From: Pseudosulfitobacter sp. DSM 107133
Lineage (GTDB): Bacteria > Pseudomonadota > Alphaproteobacteria > Rhodobacterales > Rhodobacteraceae
Direction of reading: 5' to 3'
DNA length: 64,000 nt
NCBI RefSeq assembly: GCF_022788695.1
Contig: NZ_CP085155.1
Span: forward strand, 507,402-571,401
The stretch's first letter is position 1. Each line of letters opens with the position of its first letter. Shown here piece after piece: positions 1 to 8,860 of this stretch. Made by a program: the position numbers and the translations under genes. The notes under the pieces were generated by a model. It did not search any database. It had not been told where the DNA came from and was given only the letters and a program-made list of their open reading frames with translations.

Positions 1-902
1 TCCGCATGTTCGGACAGCGCCTGAACCAGCGCGATCACATCCTCAAACGCCAAACGGGTGCCGGAGCCGATTGAAAAATGCGCCGTATGGGCCGCGTCGC
101 CAACCAGCACATAGCGGTCATAGACCCATGTGGGGCACCACATGCGGGGAAACTGCCGCCAGATGGATTTGTTGGTAATCAGCCTGGCCCCGTCCAGCAC
201 ATCGGCAAACAGGTCTTCGCACAGCGCCGCACTGGCCTCCTCGCTCATGGTGTCAAAGCCATAGCGCTGGAATGTGGCGTCGCTGCATTCGACGATAAAG
301 GTCGAACGATCCGGCGAAAACCGGTAGTGGTGCGCGTTCATCGCCCCCTTTGGCGTGCGGATAAAGCTTTGGGTCAGGGTATCAAACGCACGGGTCGCCC
401 CGAACCAGGCGAAATGGCAATTAAAGCTTTCGATCTGGGGCGCGAACCGGCTTTCAAAGGTTTGCCGCACAAGCGAATTCAGCCCGTCCGCCCCCACCAC
501 AACGTCAGCGTCCAGCGCCGTGATATCGTCAATGCGGGCGTCGAACCTGATGTCTATCCCCAGGCCTTGCGCATGTTTTCGCAGGATTTCGATCAGCTCC
601 AGCCGCCCCAATGCGGTAAATCCGATGCCATCCAGCGTCACGGTGTCATCGGGCAGGTTCAGTGTCATGTTCTGCCAGCGCTCCATATGCGGCAGCACCA
701 GATCGTGAATTTCGGGATCGGCGGCCTTGAGAAACCCAAGCGCCTGATCCGAAAAAACCACTCCAAAGCCAAAAGTCGCGCCTTCGGGGTTCTGTTCAAA
801 AACGGTCACTTCGACCTGCGGCATTTTGCGACGCATCAGGATCGCGGCATACAGACCGGCAGGCCCGCCGCCGACTATTGCCATGGTTTTCAGCTTGGAC
901 AT
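1..902 (-). CDS. FAD-dependent aromatic monooxygenase, salicylyl-CoA 5-hydroxylase-like (partial, N-terminal part)
   Basis: About 300 residues are visible; the C-terminus lies beyond the left edge. The start is the ATG at 902, preceded by GGGAGGG at a good distance. The protein begins MSKLKTMAIVGGGPAGLYAA, with the dinucleotide-binding GGGPAG. The FGFGVVFSD segment near residue 45 resembles the FGWGVVFSD signature of salicylyl-CoA/anthraniloyl-CoA hydroxylases. The flavin-binding GDAAH motif is at about residues 268-272. By family it would hydroxylate an aromatic CoA thioester using NAD(P)H and O2 in the cytoplasm; the actual substrate is not readable from sequence. It is divergent from an IclR regulator, a frequent arrangement for aromatic catabolic genes. 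Relatives are either about 400 or about 770 residues long (the latter with a C-terminal oxidoreductase domain), and the window does not decide which this is. Confidence 0.82.
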   Translation of the reverse strand, partial: MSKLKTMAIVGGGPAGLYAAILMRRKMPQVEVTVFEQNPEGATFGFGVVFSDQALGFLKAADPEIHDLVLPHMERWQNMTLNLPDDTVTLDGIGFTALGRLELIEILRKHAQGLGIDIRFDARIDDITALDADVVVGADGLNSLVRQTFESRFAPQIESFNCHFAWFGATRAFDTLTQSFIRTPKGAMNAHHYRFSPDRSTFIVECSDATFQRYGFDTMSEEASAALCEDLFADVLDGARLITNKSIWRQFPRMWCPTWVYDRYVLVGDAAHTAHFSIGSGTRLAFEDVIALVQALSEHA

Positions 903-948
903 CGCAAACCCTCCCGTTCGACATCGACGGGTGTCAGTATTGCAAATT

Positions 949-967
949 TATTGCGTAATGCGCAATA
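949..967. promoter_or_regulatory. 19-bp perfect palindrome, probable IclR-family operator
   Basis: TATTGCG-N5-CGCAATA with 7-bp perfect arms lies between the divergent monooxygenase and IclR genes. It overlaps the -35 positions of candidate promoters in both directions: rightward TTGCGT at 951-956 with TATAAT at 975-980, and leftward TTGCGC within 961-966 with AATACT 17 bp away. The position suits autoregulation plus control of the monooxygenase by the neighbouring IclR protein. Binding itself is inferred. Confidence 0.6.
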
Positions 968-980
968 GATTCTGTATAAT
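951..980 (+). promoter_or_regulatory. Sigma-70-type promoter for the IclR gene
   Basis: TTGCGT (951-956) and a perfect TATAAT (975-980) are separated by 18 bp. This predicts a leader of about 180 nt before the IclR start at 1169. The -35 overlaps the palindrome at 949-967. Confidence 0.5.
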
Positions 981-1168
981 GGAAATATGATGCAGTTTCC
1001 TGCCGCCCGATTGGGTGCGATTTTCAGCCTGTGCACCGAACGTTGGCGTCGCTCCGCGATGGGGGAACCGGCCCGAACAGGCGCAAGGGACGCGCGCGTT
1101 GTTTGTCGGCATTGCGGCTGGTATCAGAACGGGCAACACCGGTTTTCCCAAGGCGGTTCAGGACTCAT

Positions 1169-1966
1169 ATGGCACGCGACACAAAGGACATGACTTCAGG
1201 CGGAGGCATTCAATCGCTTGATGCGGCGCTGCGCGTGCTGGCGGTAATGGCGCAACACGACAGCCCGATTTCGCTGACCGATCTTGCACGCGCCGCAGAC
1301 ATGCCCCCCAGCAAGGTGCACCGTTATCTGGCGTCATTCCTGAATGCGGGTCTTGTGATGCAGGGCGGGCGGTCGGGCAAATACGATCTGGGGCGCGGGT
1401 CTATCGACCTTGGTCTGGCGGCCCTTGCTCGGCACGATTTTGTCAACGGGCCGTCGGGCGAACTGGCAGAGCTGCGCGAAGACACCGGCCTGACCGTGCT
1501 GCTTTCTGTCTGGGGCGCAAGCGGGGCCACCGTGGTCAGGTGGGAGCGTGCTGCATCGCCCATTGTCACCTCGATGGGTCTGGGCACGACGCTGCCGCTG
1601 CTGAATTCATCAACCGGTCGGGTGTTTCTGACCTATGGGGCGCAGCCGCCTATGGAAAAGGCGCTGAAAACCGAATTGCTGCGTGCGCGCAAAGCTCCAG
1701 AGATCATGCCCGATTTTCCCGCGACCCAGGCAGGCATCGCAGCACTTGTCGCCTCGGTGCGTGGGCGTGGCTATTCCACTGTTCAGGGCGATTTCATTCC
1801 CGGACTGGTCGCTGTTGCCGCGCCGATACTGGATTGGCAGGGCGAGGCGCAGGCCGTGATTACCCTGATCGGGACAAGTCGGGACGTGATCCGCGAAGGA
1901 TCAGACGAAGTGCGCAAACTTCTGGATTTCTGCAAGGCGCATTCCTTTTCGGACATTGGTGAATGA
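1169..1966 (+). CDS. IclR-family transcriptional regulator
   Basis: 265 residues with the usual IclR layout. An N-terminal winged helix-turn-helix (about residues 12-70, containing SLTDLARAADMPPSKVHRYL) is followed by a C-terminal effector-binding domain ending in VRKLLDFC. I chose ATG 1169 (MARDTKDMTSGG) because the reading frame upstream does not look like protein; ATG 1190 (MTSGGG) is a possible alternative and neither has a strong Shine-Dalgarno sequence. The gene is divergent from the FAD monooxygenase and shares with it a promoter region carrying a 19-bp palindrome, so it most likely regulates that gene. The ligand is unknown, probably an aromatic acid or CoA ester if the neighbour is the target. 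Confidence 0.92.
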   Translation: MARDTKDMTSGGGIQSLDAALRVLAVMAQHDSPISLTDLARAADMPPSKVHRYLASFLNAGLVMQGGRSGKYDLGRGSIDLGLAALARHDFVNGPSGELAELREDTGLTVLLSVWGASGATVVRWERAASPIVTSMGLGTTLPLLNSSTGRVFLTYGAQPPMEKALKTELLRARKAPEIMPDFPATQAGIAALVASVRGRGYSTVQGDFIPGLVAVAAPILDWQGEAQAVITLIGTSRDVIREGSDEVRKLLDFCKAHSFSDIGE

Positions 1967-2004
1967 CCTTGCGGGGTCAGCCCAAGCGCACTTTGCCGAA
2001 AGAC

Positions 2005-2035
2005 GGCGGCGGCGCGACATATGCGCGCCGCCGCC
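2005..2035. terminator. Strong bidirectional hairpin between convergent genes
   Basis: A perfect 12-bp GC stem (2005-2016 with 2024-2035) has a 7-nt loop and lies between the IclR stop (1966) and the aminotransferase stop (2056). A-rich sequence on the left and TT on the right allow use from either side. Confidence 0.75.
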
Positions 2036-2055
2036 TTGCAGAAGAATAGTCCGCG

Positions 2056-3438
2056 TTACTTCAGCCCTTCGGCCTGCGCCCATTCCAGCGTCCGGTCCAG
2101 AGCTTTGCCCAGTTTTTCCAGCAACTCATCAATCTGCGCCTCGGTGATGATCAGCGGCGGGCAAATGCCGATGGTTTCATAGATGTTGCGGATGATCAGA
2201 CCCTCTTCGGCGGCAAATTTGGCCGCCATGGCGCAAATCTTGCCGGCCGGTTCGAAGGACGCCTTGGTCGCCTTGTCGCGCACCAGTTCGACGCCCGCGA
2301 TCAGGCCAATGCCGCGCACTTCGCCCACCAGCGGGTGATCGGAAAACGCGCGCAGCCCCGATTGCAGCCGGTCTGCCAGACGGGCAGCGTTGCCCATCAG
2401 GTCGTCTTCCTGAATGATGTTCAGGTTCTCGATGCCCACGGCACAGGCCACGGGGTTGCCACCTGCGGTAAAGCCATGACCCAGCGTGCCCAGTTCGGCG
2501 GTGTAATCCGCGATGATCTGGTAAACTGCATCGGTCATCAGAATTGCGGCCAGCGGCATATAGGACGAGGTCAGCTGTTTCGACGTCACCAGAATATCGG
2601 GGGTGAAACCATAGGTCTGGCAACCGAACGGCTGGCCGGTGCGGCCAAAGCCGTTGATGACCTCATCCGAGACCAGCAGGATGTCATACTTGCGGCACAG
2701 CGCCTCGATGCCCGGCCAGTAGCCTTCGGGCGGGGTCATGACGCCACCGGCACCCATCACCGGCTCGCCGATGAAGGCCGCGATTGTATCGGGATCTTCG
2801 GCCAGAATGGTGTCTTCGGCCTCTTTCAGCAGACGCGCGGTGAACTCGGTCTCGCTCTCGCCCTCATTGGCCCAGCGGTAGTGGTGCGGGCAGGTCAGAT
2901 GCACGACGGGAATCGCCGGCAGGTCAAAGCCGCGCTGGTTGCCCGGCAAGCCGGTCAGCGAGCCCGAGGCGATGGTGATGCCGTGATAGCCCTTGTTGCG
3001 GGCCAGGAATTTCTTTTTCTTCGGGCGGCCCAGCATGTTGTTCATGAACCAGACGAATTTGACGACCGTATCGTTCGCCTCTGAGCCCGAGTTGGTGTAA
3101 AACACTTTCGTCAGATGCTCGGGCGTCATTTCCACCAGCTTTTCGGCCAGCAGGATACCCGGCGCGTGCGCCTTGTGGGCAAAGTTCTGGATATAGGGCA
3201 GTTCGGCCATCTGCTTGGCCGCCGCCTCGACCAGACGCGGCTGCGAAAAGCCCACAGCGACCGACCACAGGCCCGCCAGACCTTCGAGGTATTTCTTGCC
3301 CTCGCTGTCATAGACATAGCAGCCCTCACCCTTAGTGATAATCATCGGGCCCTGCTCTTCATGCACCCGCGCATTGGTGTAGGGGTGCAGCTGATAGGCA
3401 ATGTCGGTTTCTTGCAGCGAGTTGGAACGCGTGTTCAT
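2056..3438 (-). CDS. Class III (omega) aminotransferase, PLP-dependent
   Basis: 460 residues, full length for the family. Visible motifs are the glycine/serine-rich phosphate-binding segment TNSGSEANDT, the aspartate of SDEVINGFGRTG (about residues 256-267), and the Schiff-base lysine in TSKQLTSSYMPL (about residue 287). It resembles the putrescine/beta-alanine:pyruvate transaminase group, which moves a terminal amino group to pyruvate; exact donor specificity cannot be read by eye. It lies 42 bp downstream of the acetylpolyamine-amidohydrolase-like gene and is the last gene of a GntR-deacetylase-aminotransferase operon. A natural scheme is deacetylation of an acetylated di- or polyamine followed by transamination of the freed amine, but this is inferred from gene order. 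Confidence 0.92.
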   Translation of the reverse strand: MNTRSNSLQETDIAYQLHPYTNARVHEEQGPMIITKGEGCYVYDSEGKKYLEGLAGLWSVAVGFSQPRLVEAAAKQMAELPYIQNFAHKAHAPGILLAEKLVEMTPEHLTKVFYTNSGSEANDTVVKFVWFMNNMLGRPKKKKFLARNKGYHGITIASGSLTGLPGNQRGFDLPAIPVVHLTCPHHYRWANEGESETEFTARLLKEAEDTILAEDPDTIAAFIGEPVMGAGGVMTPPEGYWPGIEALCRKYDILLVSDEVINGFGRTGQPFGCQTYGFTPDILVTSKQLTSSYMPLAAILMTDAVYQIIADYTAELGTLGHGFTAGGNPVACAVGIENLNIIQEDDLMGNAARLADRLQSGLRAFSDHPLVGEVRGIGLIAGVELVRDKATKASFEPAGKICAMAAKFAAEEGLIIRNIYETIGICPPLIITEAQIDELLEKLGKALDRTLEWAQAEGLK

Positions 3439-3480
3439 TTTGGCTTCCTGTAGGTCAGAGCGGCATAGGGCGCGCCCGTT

Positions 3481-4515
3481 TCAGAACTGCATGTCCCGTC
3501 CGGTGTATCCGGCCAGAAATGCAACAAGTGATGTTGTCAGGTCCGGCGAAAGATATCCGCCCTCCTGAACCAGTACTGTCGGCAGACCGGCGGCGGCAAT
3601 CATCGCACCCGCGCGGGCAAAGCCATCGAAGGTGACCAGCAACCCTTTGAGGGGGTCGTTTTCGTGGGCATCCAGCCCCAGACTGACAACCAGCGCATCA
3701 GGCTTGAATGCGGCGACGCGGTCAAGCCCTGTGGCGACAGCTTTGCACCAGCCATCGTCGCCGGTGCTTTGCGCCAGCGGGATGTTCAGGTTGAAGCCCT
3801 TGCCCGCACCCCGCCCCGTTTCGTGATCGTAGCCCACGAAAAAGGGGTAATAGGTTTCCGGCGTTGCGTGGACCGAGACAAACAGAACGTCGTCGCGTTC
3901 GTAAAAAATGTCCTGCGTGCCATTGCCATGGTGCACGTCGATATCCAGCACCGCGACCCGTCCATGGGTTTCGCGCAGGGTTTCGGCGGCAACGGCGGCG
4001 CAGTTGATCATGCAGTGACCCGCGACGATATCCGCCGAACTGTGGTGCCCCGGCGGACGGCAAAGCGCATAGGCCACAGCGTCGCCGCCCAACACCGCCT
4101 GCGCCGCATCGTGGGCTGCCGCCGCAGCGCCCAGTGTCGCCTGCCACGAATGCTTGCCCAATGGCGCGGATGTGTCACCCATGTGCCAGCCGGCCTTGCC
4201 CACGATATGTTTGGGATAGGTGCGCTCCGTGTTCAGCGCATGGACGTTCGGCACCACCTCGGGGCCTGACCCTTCCAGCGCCTTCCATTCGTCCCATCCG
4301 GTTTCCAGAAACCGCAGCAATTCCGGCGTGTGGACCTTTTCCAGCAGCGCACGGGGCACCTCGCCCGGCTCGGTTACGGGCATGTCCAGCCGGTCCAGCC
4401 CGGCCAGCAACAGCCGCGCCCGTTCGGCCTGTTCGGCGTTGCGCGCCATGTTTCCCATATACAGACGAAACGCGGGGTCATGCGCCTCGGTCTTTTTGGC
4501 GTAAAAGCATTTCAT
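3481..4515 (-). CDS. Acetylpolyamine amidohydrolase-like zinc deacetylase (histone deacetylase superfamily)
   Basis: 344 residues, nearly the same length as the Mycoplana acetylpolyamine amidohydrolase. The catalytic set is complete: the tandem histidines of RPPGHHSS (H157, H158), zinc ligands in DIDVHHGNG (D193, H195) and in LGLDAHENDP (D282), and the transition-state tyrosine in QEGGY (Y321). Bacterial members hydrolyse N-acetylated polyamines, although other amide substrates are known. The start codon overlaps the stop of the upstream GntR regulator (ATGA), so the two are translationally coupled, and the aminotransferase follows. Residues about 80-115 form the insert typical of the polyamine-type enzymes rather than eukaryotic histone deacetylases. 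The function is confident at family level; the substrate is inferred. Confidence 0.9.
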   Translation of the reverse strand: MKCFYAKKTEAHDPAFRLYMGNMARNAEQAERARLLLAGLDRLDMPVTEPGEVPRALLEKVHTPELLRFLETGWDEWKALEGSGPEVVPNVHALNTERTYPKHIVGKAGWHMGDTSAPLGKHSWQATLGAAAAAHDAAQAVLGGDAVAYALCRPPGHHSSADIVAGHCMINCAAVAAETLRETHGRVAVLDIDVHHGNGTQDIFYERDDVLFVSVHATPETYYPFFVGYDHETGRGAGKGFNLNIPLAQSTGDDGWCKAVATGLDRVAAFKPDALVVSLGLDAHENDPLKGLLVTFDGFARAGAMIAAAGLPTVLVQEGGYLSPDLTTSLVAFLAGYTGRDMQF

Positions 4516-5219
4516 TCCGCCTTGCCCTCTTGCTGGTCATAAAAATGCTGTGTCACCAAGTCTTTGGCGACGCGAATGTGATAGTCGATGGCTGCCGCCG
4601 CGGCATCCGCGTCTTTCTGTTCAATCGCTTCGACAATCGGGTCATGGGTTTCGGCCATCTTGTGCGCGTCGTCATACAGCCGCCCGATCACCAGCAAGCC
4701 CAGCTTTGTCTCGTTCGCGATCTGGTCGAACAATTGCAAAAACCGCAGGTTGCCCGAGTATTCGCAAATCAGCCGGTGAAACTGCATATCCGCCGAGACA
4801 TGGGCCATCAGATCGGCACCTTCATCCACCAGTCGGTAAAGCTCTGCTACCTGTGCCCGCAGGGCAGGCAGCGCGGCATCGGCGTTGGTGTCGGTCAGCC
4901 GCCGAACGGCTGCGGTTTCAAGCAGGATGCGCAGTTCGTAAAGGTCCGAGACCGACACCGCCGATACCGCCTTGACGAAAAAGCCGCGATTGGTCCGGTA
5001 TTCGACCAGCCCCGAGGATTCCAGCAACCGCAGCGCCTCGCGCACGGGGGCGCGGCTCAGGTCCATCTGGCGGGCAATCTGCGATTCGGCCAACCGCGCG
5101 CCCGGCGGGATGCGCCCTGACAAAATCGCGTCCACCAATGTCTTGGCAACCCGATCCACCAGTCCGTCACGGGTGAGGGGAACAAATCCGCCGTGCTCAG
5201 CCAACACCCTGTTCTCCAC
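4512..5219 (-). CDS. GntR-family (FadR/FCD subfamily) transcriptional regulator
   Basis: 235 residues. The N-terminal winged helix covers about residues 14-80 and includes LAESQIARQMDLSRAPVREAL, a classic GntR recognition segment. The rest is an all-alpha FCD effector domain with its metal/ligand-binding histidines in MQFHRLICEYSGN. It is the first gene of a three-gene operon and is divergent from the aldolase and ABC-transporter operon. The intergenic region holds TTGTCGACAA (5280-5289), which matches the TnGTnnACnA operator pattern of FCD regulators. It is therefore likely to control both its own operon and the transporter, released by an organic-acid or amine-derived ligand. Confidence 0.92.
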   Translation of the reverse strand: MENRVLAEHGGFVPLTRDGLVDRVAKTLVDAILSGRIPPGARLAESQIARQMDLSRAPVREALRLLESSGLVEYRTNRGFFVKAVSAVSVSDLYELRILLETAAVRRLTDTNADAALPALRAQVAELYRLVDEGADLMAHVSADMQFHRLICEYSGNLRFLQLFDQIANETKLGLLVIGRLYDDAHKMAETHDPIVEAIEQKDADAAAAAIDYHIRVAKDLVTQHFYDQQEGKAE

Positions 5220-5279
5220 TGTCCAGCATTGCCCAAATCCCCAGCGTTACCCCTGTTTTAGTAATTGATGATTTGTCGT

Positions 5280-5289
5280 TTGTCGACAA
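5280..5289. promoter_or_regulatory. Candidate GntR/FCD operator
   Basis: TTGTCGACAA is a perfect 10-bp palindrome of the GT-N2-AC type bound by FCD-subfamily GntR regulators. It lies between the divergent GntR gene and the aldolase/ABC operon. A partial second copy (TTTGTCG) starts 7 bp to the left. Confidence 0.5.
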
Positions 5290-5363
5290 TCTTCTTGACT
5301 CACCACCACCCAGACAATCTTCTGTGCCCACAGATGCAACTTTCTGTTGAAAGGCCCGACGCC

Positions 5364-6182
5364 ATGGGAACACCCAAGACCGAAGACGCCATTTCCATAG
5401 GTGGCAGCGCCGGGATCGCCGCCCGCCGTGATCCATCAAACGAGGCGCAGATCAGAACCGATCTGGCTGCGGCCTACCGTCTGATTGCCCTCAACGGGAT
5501 GGACGACAGCATCTTTACCCATATTTCGGCACGCCTGCCGGACGGGCCATCAGGGGCCAAGCGGTTCCTGCTGAACCCCTACGGATTGATGTTCGACGAG
5601 GTCACCGCATCGAACCTTGTGACCATCGACGAGACCGGCGCGATCATTGACGATCCTTACGGCGCGGGCGTGAATGCCGCTGGCTTCACCATCCATTCCG
5701 CCGTTCACATGGCGCGCCACGATGCGGTTTGCGTCCTGCACACGCACACCGTTGCCGGTGTGGCCATCAGTTCGCTGCAAGAGGGGCTGTTGTCGCTGAA
5801 CCAGTGGTCGGCACAGTTTCACGGGCAAATGGCCTTTCACGATTATGAGGGCATTGCGCTGGATCTGGACGAACGTGAACGGCTGGTGGCCGATCTTGGC
5901 GACCGGAACGTCATGCTGCTGCGCAACCACGGCACGCTGATCTGCGGGCGCTCGGTTGCCGAGGCGGTCAAGCTGGCCTTTAACCTCGAACGCTCGTGCA
6001 AGGCGCAAATCGCAGCGCTTTCAACCGGATTAACCCCGCTGCCCCTGAACGAAGGTGTCGCCGCCCACACAGCGGCCCAATATGCGCGCGCCTATGACCG
6101 CACAGAAGCGGCAGGCATTGACCCCGAATGGGACGCCATGCTGCGGCTGCTTGACCGCAGTTCCCCGGCCTATGCCGACTGA
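5364..6182 (+). CDS. Class II aldolase/adducin family protein
   Basis: 272 residues. The zinc-binding HTH of VLHTHTVAG (H126, H128) and the later histidine in RNHGTLICG (about residue 189) are the expected metal ligands. The family cleaves or decarboxylates phosphorylated and non-phosphorylated hydroxy-acids or sugars; without the sugar-phosphate motifs of fuculose aldolase the substrate remains open. I chose ATG 5364 because AAAGG lies about 10 bp upstream; the open frame reaches back to 5265 but without a ribosome site. It heads the operon with the Dpp-type ABC importer (68 bp before the binding protein), so it probably acts on the imported compound or a product of it. Confidence 0.85.
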   Translation: MGTPKTEDAISIGGSAGIAARRDPSNEAQIRTDLAAAYRLIALNGMDDSIFTHISARLPDGPSGAKRFLLNPYGLMFDEVTASNLVTIDETGAIIDDPYGAGVNAAGFTIHSAVHMARHDAVCVLHTHTVAGVAISSLQEGLLSLNQWSAQFHGQMAFHDYEGIALDLDERERLVADLGDRNVMLLRNHGTLICGRSVAEAVKLAFNLERSCKAQIAALSTGLTPLPLNEGVAAHTAAQYARAYDRTEAAGIDPEWDAMLRLLDRSSPAYAD

Positions 6183-6250
6183 CCCATAACACAACCAGAC
6201 CCGCAGCAAAGCGGGCCAACACTCACCCCAAACCGACAGGGACGATCACT

Positions 6251-7795
6251 ATGAAACACCTGAAACTGACAACCTTTCTTGTGGCCGCGATGCTGGCCAC
6301 GGGTGCCGCCGCGCAGCAAGACGGTGGCCGCCTTGACCTGATCGTGCAGCCCGAGCCGCCCGGCCTGATGCTGGGCCTTGTGCAGAACGGCCCAACGCAA
6401 ATGGTGTCCGGCCAGATCTATGAAGGTCTGCTGCGTTACAACACCGATCTGGAACCGCAACCGTCGCTGGCCAAAAGCTGGGAGATTGCCGAAGACGGCA
6501 TGACCTATACCTTCCATCTGAACGAAGGTGTCACATGGCATGACGGCGCACCGTTCTCGTCCGCTGACGTGGTGTTCACCACCAAGTTCCTGCAAGACAA
6601 CCACGCCCGTTTCCGTGGCGCATTCAGCCATGTGGAAAGCGTCGAGGCACCGGATGCCAACACTGTCATCATCCACATGAAAGAGCCCTATGGCCCCTTC
6701 ATCAACGCCTTTGAAGCAGGCTCCATGCCCATCGTGCCCGCCCATATCTACGAGGGCACGGATTATGCCACCAACGAAATGAACGCCACGCCGATCGGCA
6801 CCGGCCCCTACAAGTTCGTGGAGTGGAGCAAGGGCAGCTATATCCACCTGACCAAAAACGATGACTATTACATCGACGGCCTGCCCCATATCGACGATCT
6901 GTATTACCGCGTGGTCCCCGATGCGGCATCGCGTGCCGTGGCATTTGAAACCGGCGAGGTTTCCGTTCTGCCCGGTGGTGCGGTCGAGAATTGGGACGTG
7001 AAGCGGCTGACCGAGATGGACGGCGTCTGCTCGTCCTCGAAGGGTTGGGAATTCTTCGCGCCACACGCATGGATGTGGCTGAACAACCGCGAGGGGCCGA
7101 CCTCGGACAAGCGTTTCCGTCAGGCAGTCATGTACGCGCTGGACCGCGAGTTCGTGAAAGACGTGGTCTGGAACGGCTTTGGCACCGTGCCCACCGGCCC
7201 CGTGTCGTCCAAGACCAACTTTTATTCCGACGACGTGCCGCAGTACCCGCATGACCCCGACAAGGCCAGAGAACTGCTGGCCGATATGGGCTATGACGGC
7301 ACCCCCGTGCGCGTTCTGCCCCTGCCTTACGGCGAGACATGGCAGCGTTGGGCCGAAGCGGTAAAGCAGAACCTGGGAGAGGTCGGCATCAAGGTCGACA
7401 TCGACTCGGCTGATGTTGCGGGCTGGAACGAAAAGACGGCCAACTGGGATTACGACATGGCCTTTACCTATCTCTACCAATACGGCGACCCGGCCTTGGG
7501 TGTGGCGCGGAACTATACCGCCGACCAGATCAAGAAGGGCAGCCCGTGGAACAACGTCGAGGGCTATGAAAACCCCGAGCTGGACAAGAAATGGGCCGCT
7601 GCCGCGATTGAACCGAACGTCGAGAAGCGTCAGGCGCTGTACACAGAGATTCAGCAACAGATCGTCGAGGATGTTCCGGTTGCCTGGCTGCTGGAGATCG
7701 AGTTTCCGACGATCTACCGCTGCAATGTCAAGAACCTGATTACCACCGGGATCGGCCTGAACGACGGTCTGCGTGACGCGTGGATCGAACAGTAA
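6251..7795 (+). CDS. ABC transporter substrate-binding protein, family 5 (peptide/opine/nickel type)
   Basis: 514 residues with a Sec signal peptide (MKHLKLTTFLVAAM, cleaved near AAAQQ at about residue 22). The body has the family-5 signatures: YEGLLRYN, LAKSWEIAEDGMTYTFHL, HDGAPFSSADVVF and, toward the C-terminus, RQAVMYALDRE. Family 5 proteins deliver di/oligopeptides, opines, haem, nickel or glycosides to Dpp/Opp permeases from the periplasm. It is the first component of a complete import operon (binding protein, two permeases, fused ATPase) that is divergent from deacetylase and aminotransferase genes. The ligand is therefore likely to be an amine- or amide-containing compound; this is inference. 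Confidence 0.95.
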   Translation: MKHLKLTTFLVAAMLATGAAAQQDGGRLDLIVQPEPPGLMLGLVQNGPTQMVSGQIYEGLLRYNTDLEPQPSLAKSWEIAEDGMTYTFHLNEGVTWHDGAPFSSADVVFTTKFLQDNHARFRGAFSHVESVEAPDANTVIIHMKEPYGPFINAFEAGSMPIVPAHIYEGTDYATNEMNATPIGTGPYKFVEWSKGSYIHLTKNDDYYIDGLPHIDDLYYRVVPDAASRAVAFETGEVSVLPGGAVENWDVKRLTEMDGVCSSSKGWEFFAPHAWMWLNNREGPTSDKRFRQAVMYALDREFVKDVVWNGFGTVPTGPVSSKTNFYSDDVPQYPHDPDKARELLADMGYDGTPVRVLPLPYGETWQRWAEAVKQNLGEVGIKVDIDSADVAGWNEKTANWDYDMAFTYLYQYGDPALGVARNYTADQIKKGSPWNNVEGYENPELDKKWAAAAIEPNVEKRQALYTEIQQQIVEDVPVAWLLEIEFPTIYRCNVKNLITTGIGLNDGLRDAWIEQ

Positions 7796-7804
7796 GCCAT
7801 CTCC

Positions 7805-7826
7805 GGCGGGGCCTTCGGGCCCCGTC
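7805..7826 (+). promoter_or_regulatory. UUCG-capped hairpin between binding-protein and permease genes
   Basis: A 9-bp GC stem including one G-T wobble is closed by C(TTCG)G, an exceptionally stable tetraloop. It sits just after the binding-protein stop and 47 bp before the permease start. Such hairpins usually protect the upstream mRNA end or terminate part of the transcription, raising binding-protein output over the membrane components. No T-tract follows. Confidence 0.55.
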
Positions 7827-7872
7827 TTCCCGCTCTACCCGGGGCGATTAAAAGACGGACAGGTGACAACTG

Positions 7873-8850
7873 ATGGCCATTGCCGGAACGATTCTGGGGC
7901 GCTTGCTCAAGGCGGTGCTGACACTTCTTGCCATTGCGGTGCTGAACTTTTTCCTGATCCACGCCGCGCCCGGTGATCCGGCCGCGGTGCTGGCGGGCGA
8001 AGCGGGGGCGGCAGATGAACAGATGATCGCCGACCTGCGCGCGCAGTTTGGGCTGGACCAGCCGCTGTATGTGCAGCTGTACCGCTATGTCGGCAATATC
8101 CTGACGCTGGATCTTGGCTATTCCTTTCGTCAGGGCGCGCCGGTGCTGGACCTGATCCTGGAACGGCTGCCCGCGACGCTGATCCTGACGTTGACCGCCT
8201 TCTGGATTTCACTGTTGGCAGGCGTCGCACTGGGCGTTGCTGCCTCGGCGCGGGTGGGCAAGTTCACCGACAGCCTGATCACCGGCACCGCATTGCTGTT
8301 CTATGCCACGCCGCTCTACTGGGCCGCGCTGATGGCGGTGCTGGTGTTCTCGGTGCAACTGGGCTGGCTGCCGGGTTTTGGCTATGAAACCGTCGGCAGC
8401 GGTTACGGCGGGTTCGACCGCGCCGTGGACATTCTCAAACACCTGATCCTGCCGGCACTGACGCTGGGGCTGTTCTTTATGGCCGTTTACATGCGCATGA
8501 CCCGCGCCTCGATGCTGGAAGTCGCGCAACAGGATTTCGTCAAAACCGCCCGCGCCAAAGGGCTGGCCCCGTCGGTCATCCGCCGCCGCCACATCCTGCG
8601 CAATGCGCTGTTGCCGGTGGTGACGCTGGCGGGGCTTCAGGCGGGGCAACTGGTGGGCGGTGCCGTGCTGACCGAAACGGTCTTTGCATGGCCCGGCATT
8701 GGCCGGCTGATGTTCGAAAGCCTCGCAGCCCGCGATTACAACACCATCCTCGGCGTCTTCCTGGTCTCGGCGCTGATGGTCATCATTTTCAACATCATCA
8801 CCGACATCGTCTACCGGTTGATCGACCCGCGCATCGGGCAAAAGGCATAG
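7873..8850 (+). CDS. ABC transporter permease, DppB/OppB type
   Basis: 325 residues with the six-helix DppB-type arrangement. There is an N-terminal helix (LLKAVLTLLAIAVLNFFLI), the characteristic HAAPGDPA just after it, and a large first periplasmic loop containing FGLDQPLYVQLYRYV. The cytoplasmic EAA loop with TARAKGLAPSVIRRRHILRN near residues 222-245 docks to the ATPase. It pairs with the next gene to form the membrane channel of the importer. Confidence 0.95.
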   Translation: MAIAGTILGRLLKAVLTLLAIAVLNFFLIHAAPGDPAAVLAGEAGAADEQMIADLRAQFGLDQPLYVQLYRYVGNILTLDLGYSFRQGAPVLDLILERLPATLILTLTAFWISLLAGVALGVAASARVGKFTDSLITGTALLFYATPLYWAALMAVLVFSVQLGWLPGFGYETVGSGYGGFDRAVDILKHLILPALTLGLFFMAVYMRMTRASMLEVAQQDFVKTARAKGLAPSVIRRRHILRNALLPVVTLAGLQAGQLVGGAVLTETVFAWPGIGRLMFESLAARDYNTILGVFLVSALMVIIFNIITDIVYRLIDPRIGQKA

Positions 8851-8860
8851 GAGAACCCCC

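Noticed and set aside
2335..3084. Plus-strand frame of about 249 residues opposite the aminotransferase
   Set aside because: It is a shadow of a well-supported gene; no recognisable domain.
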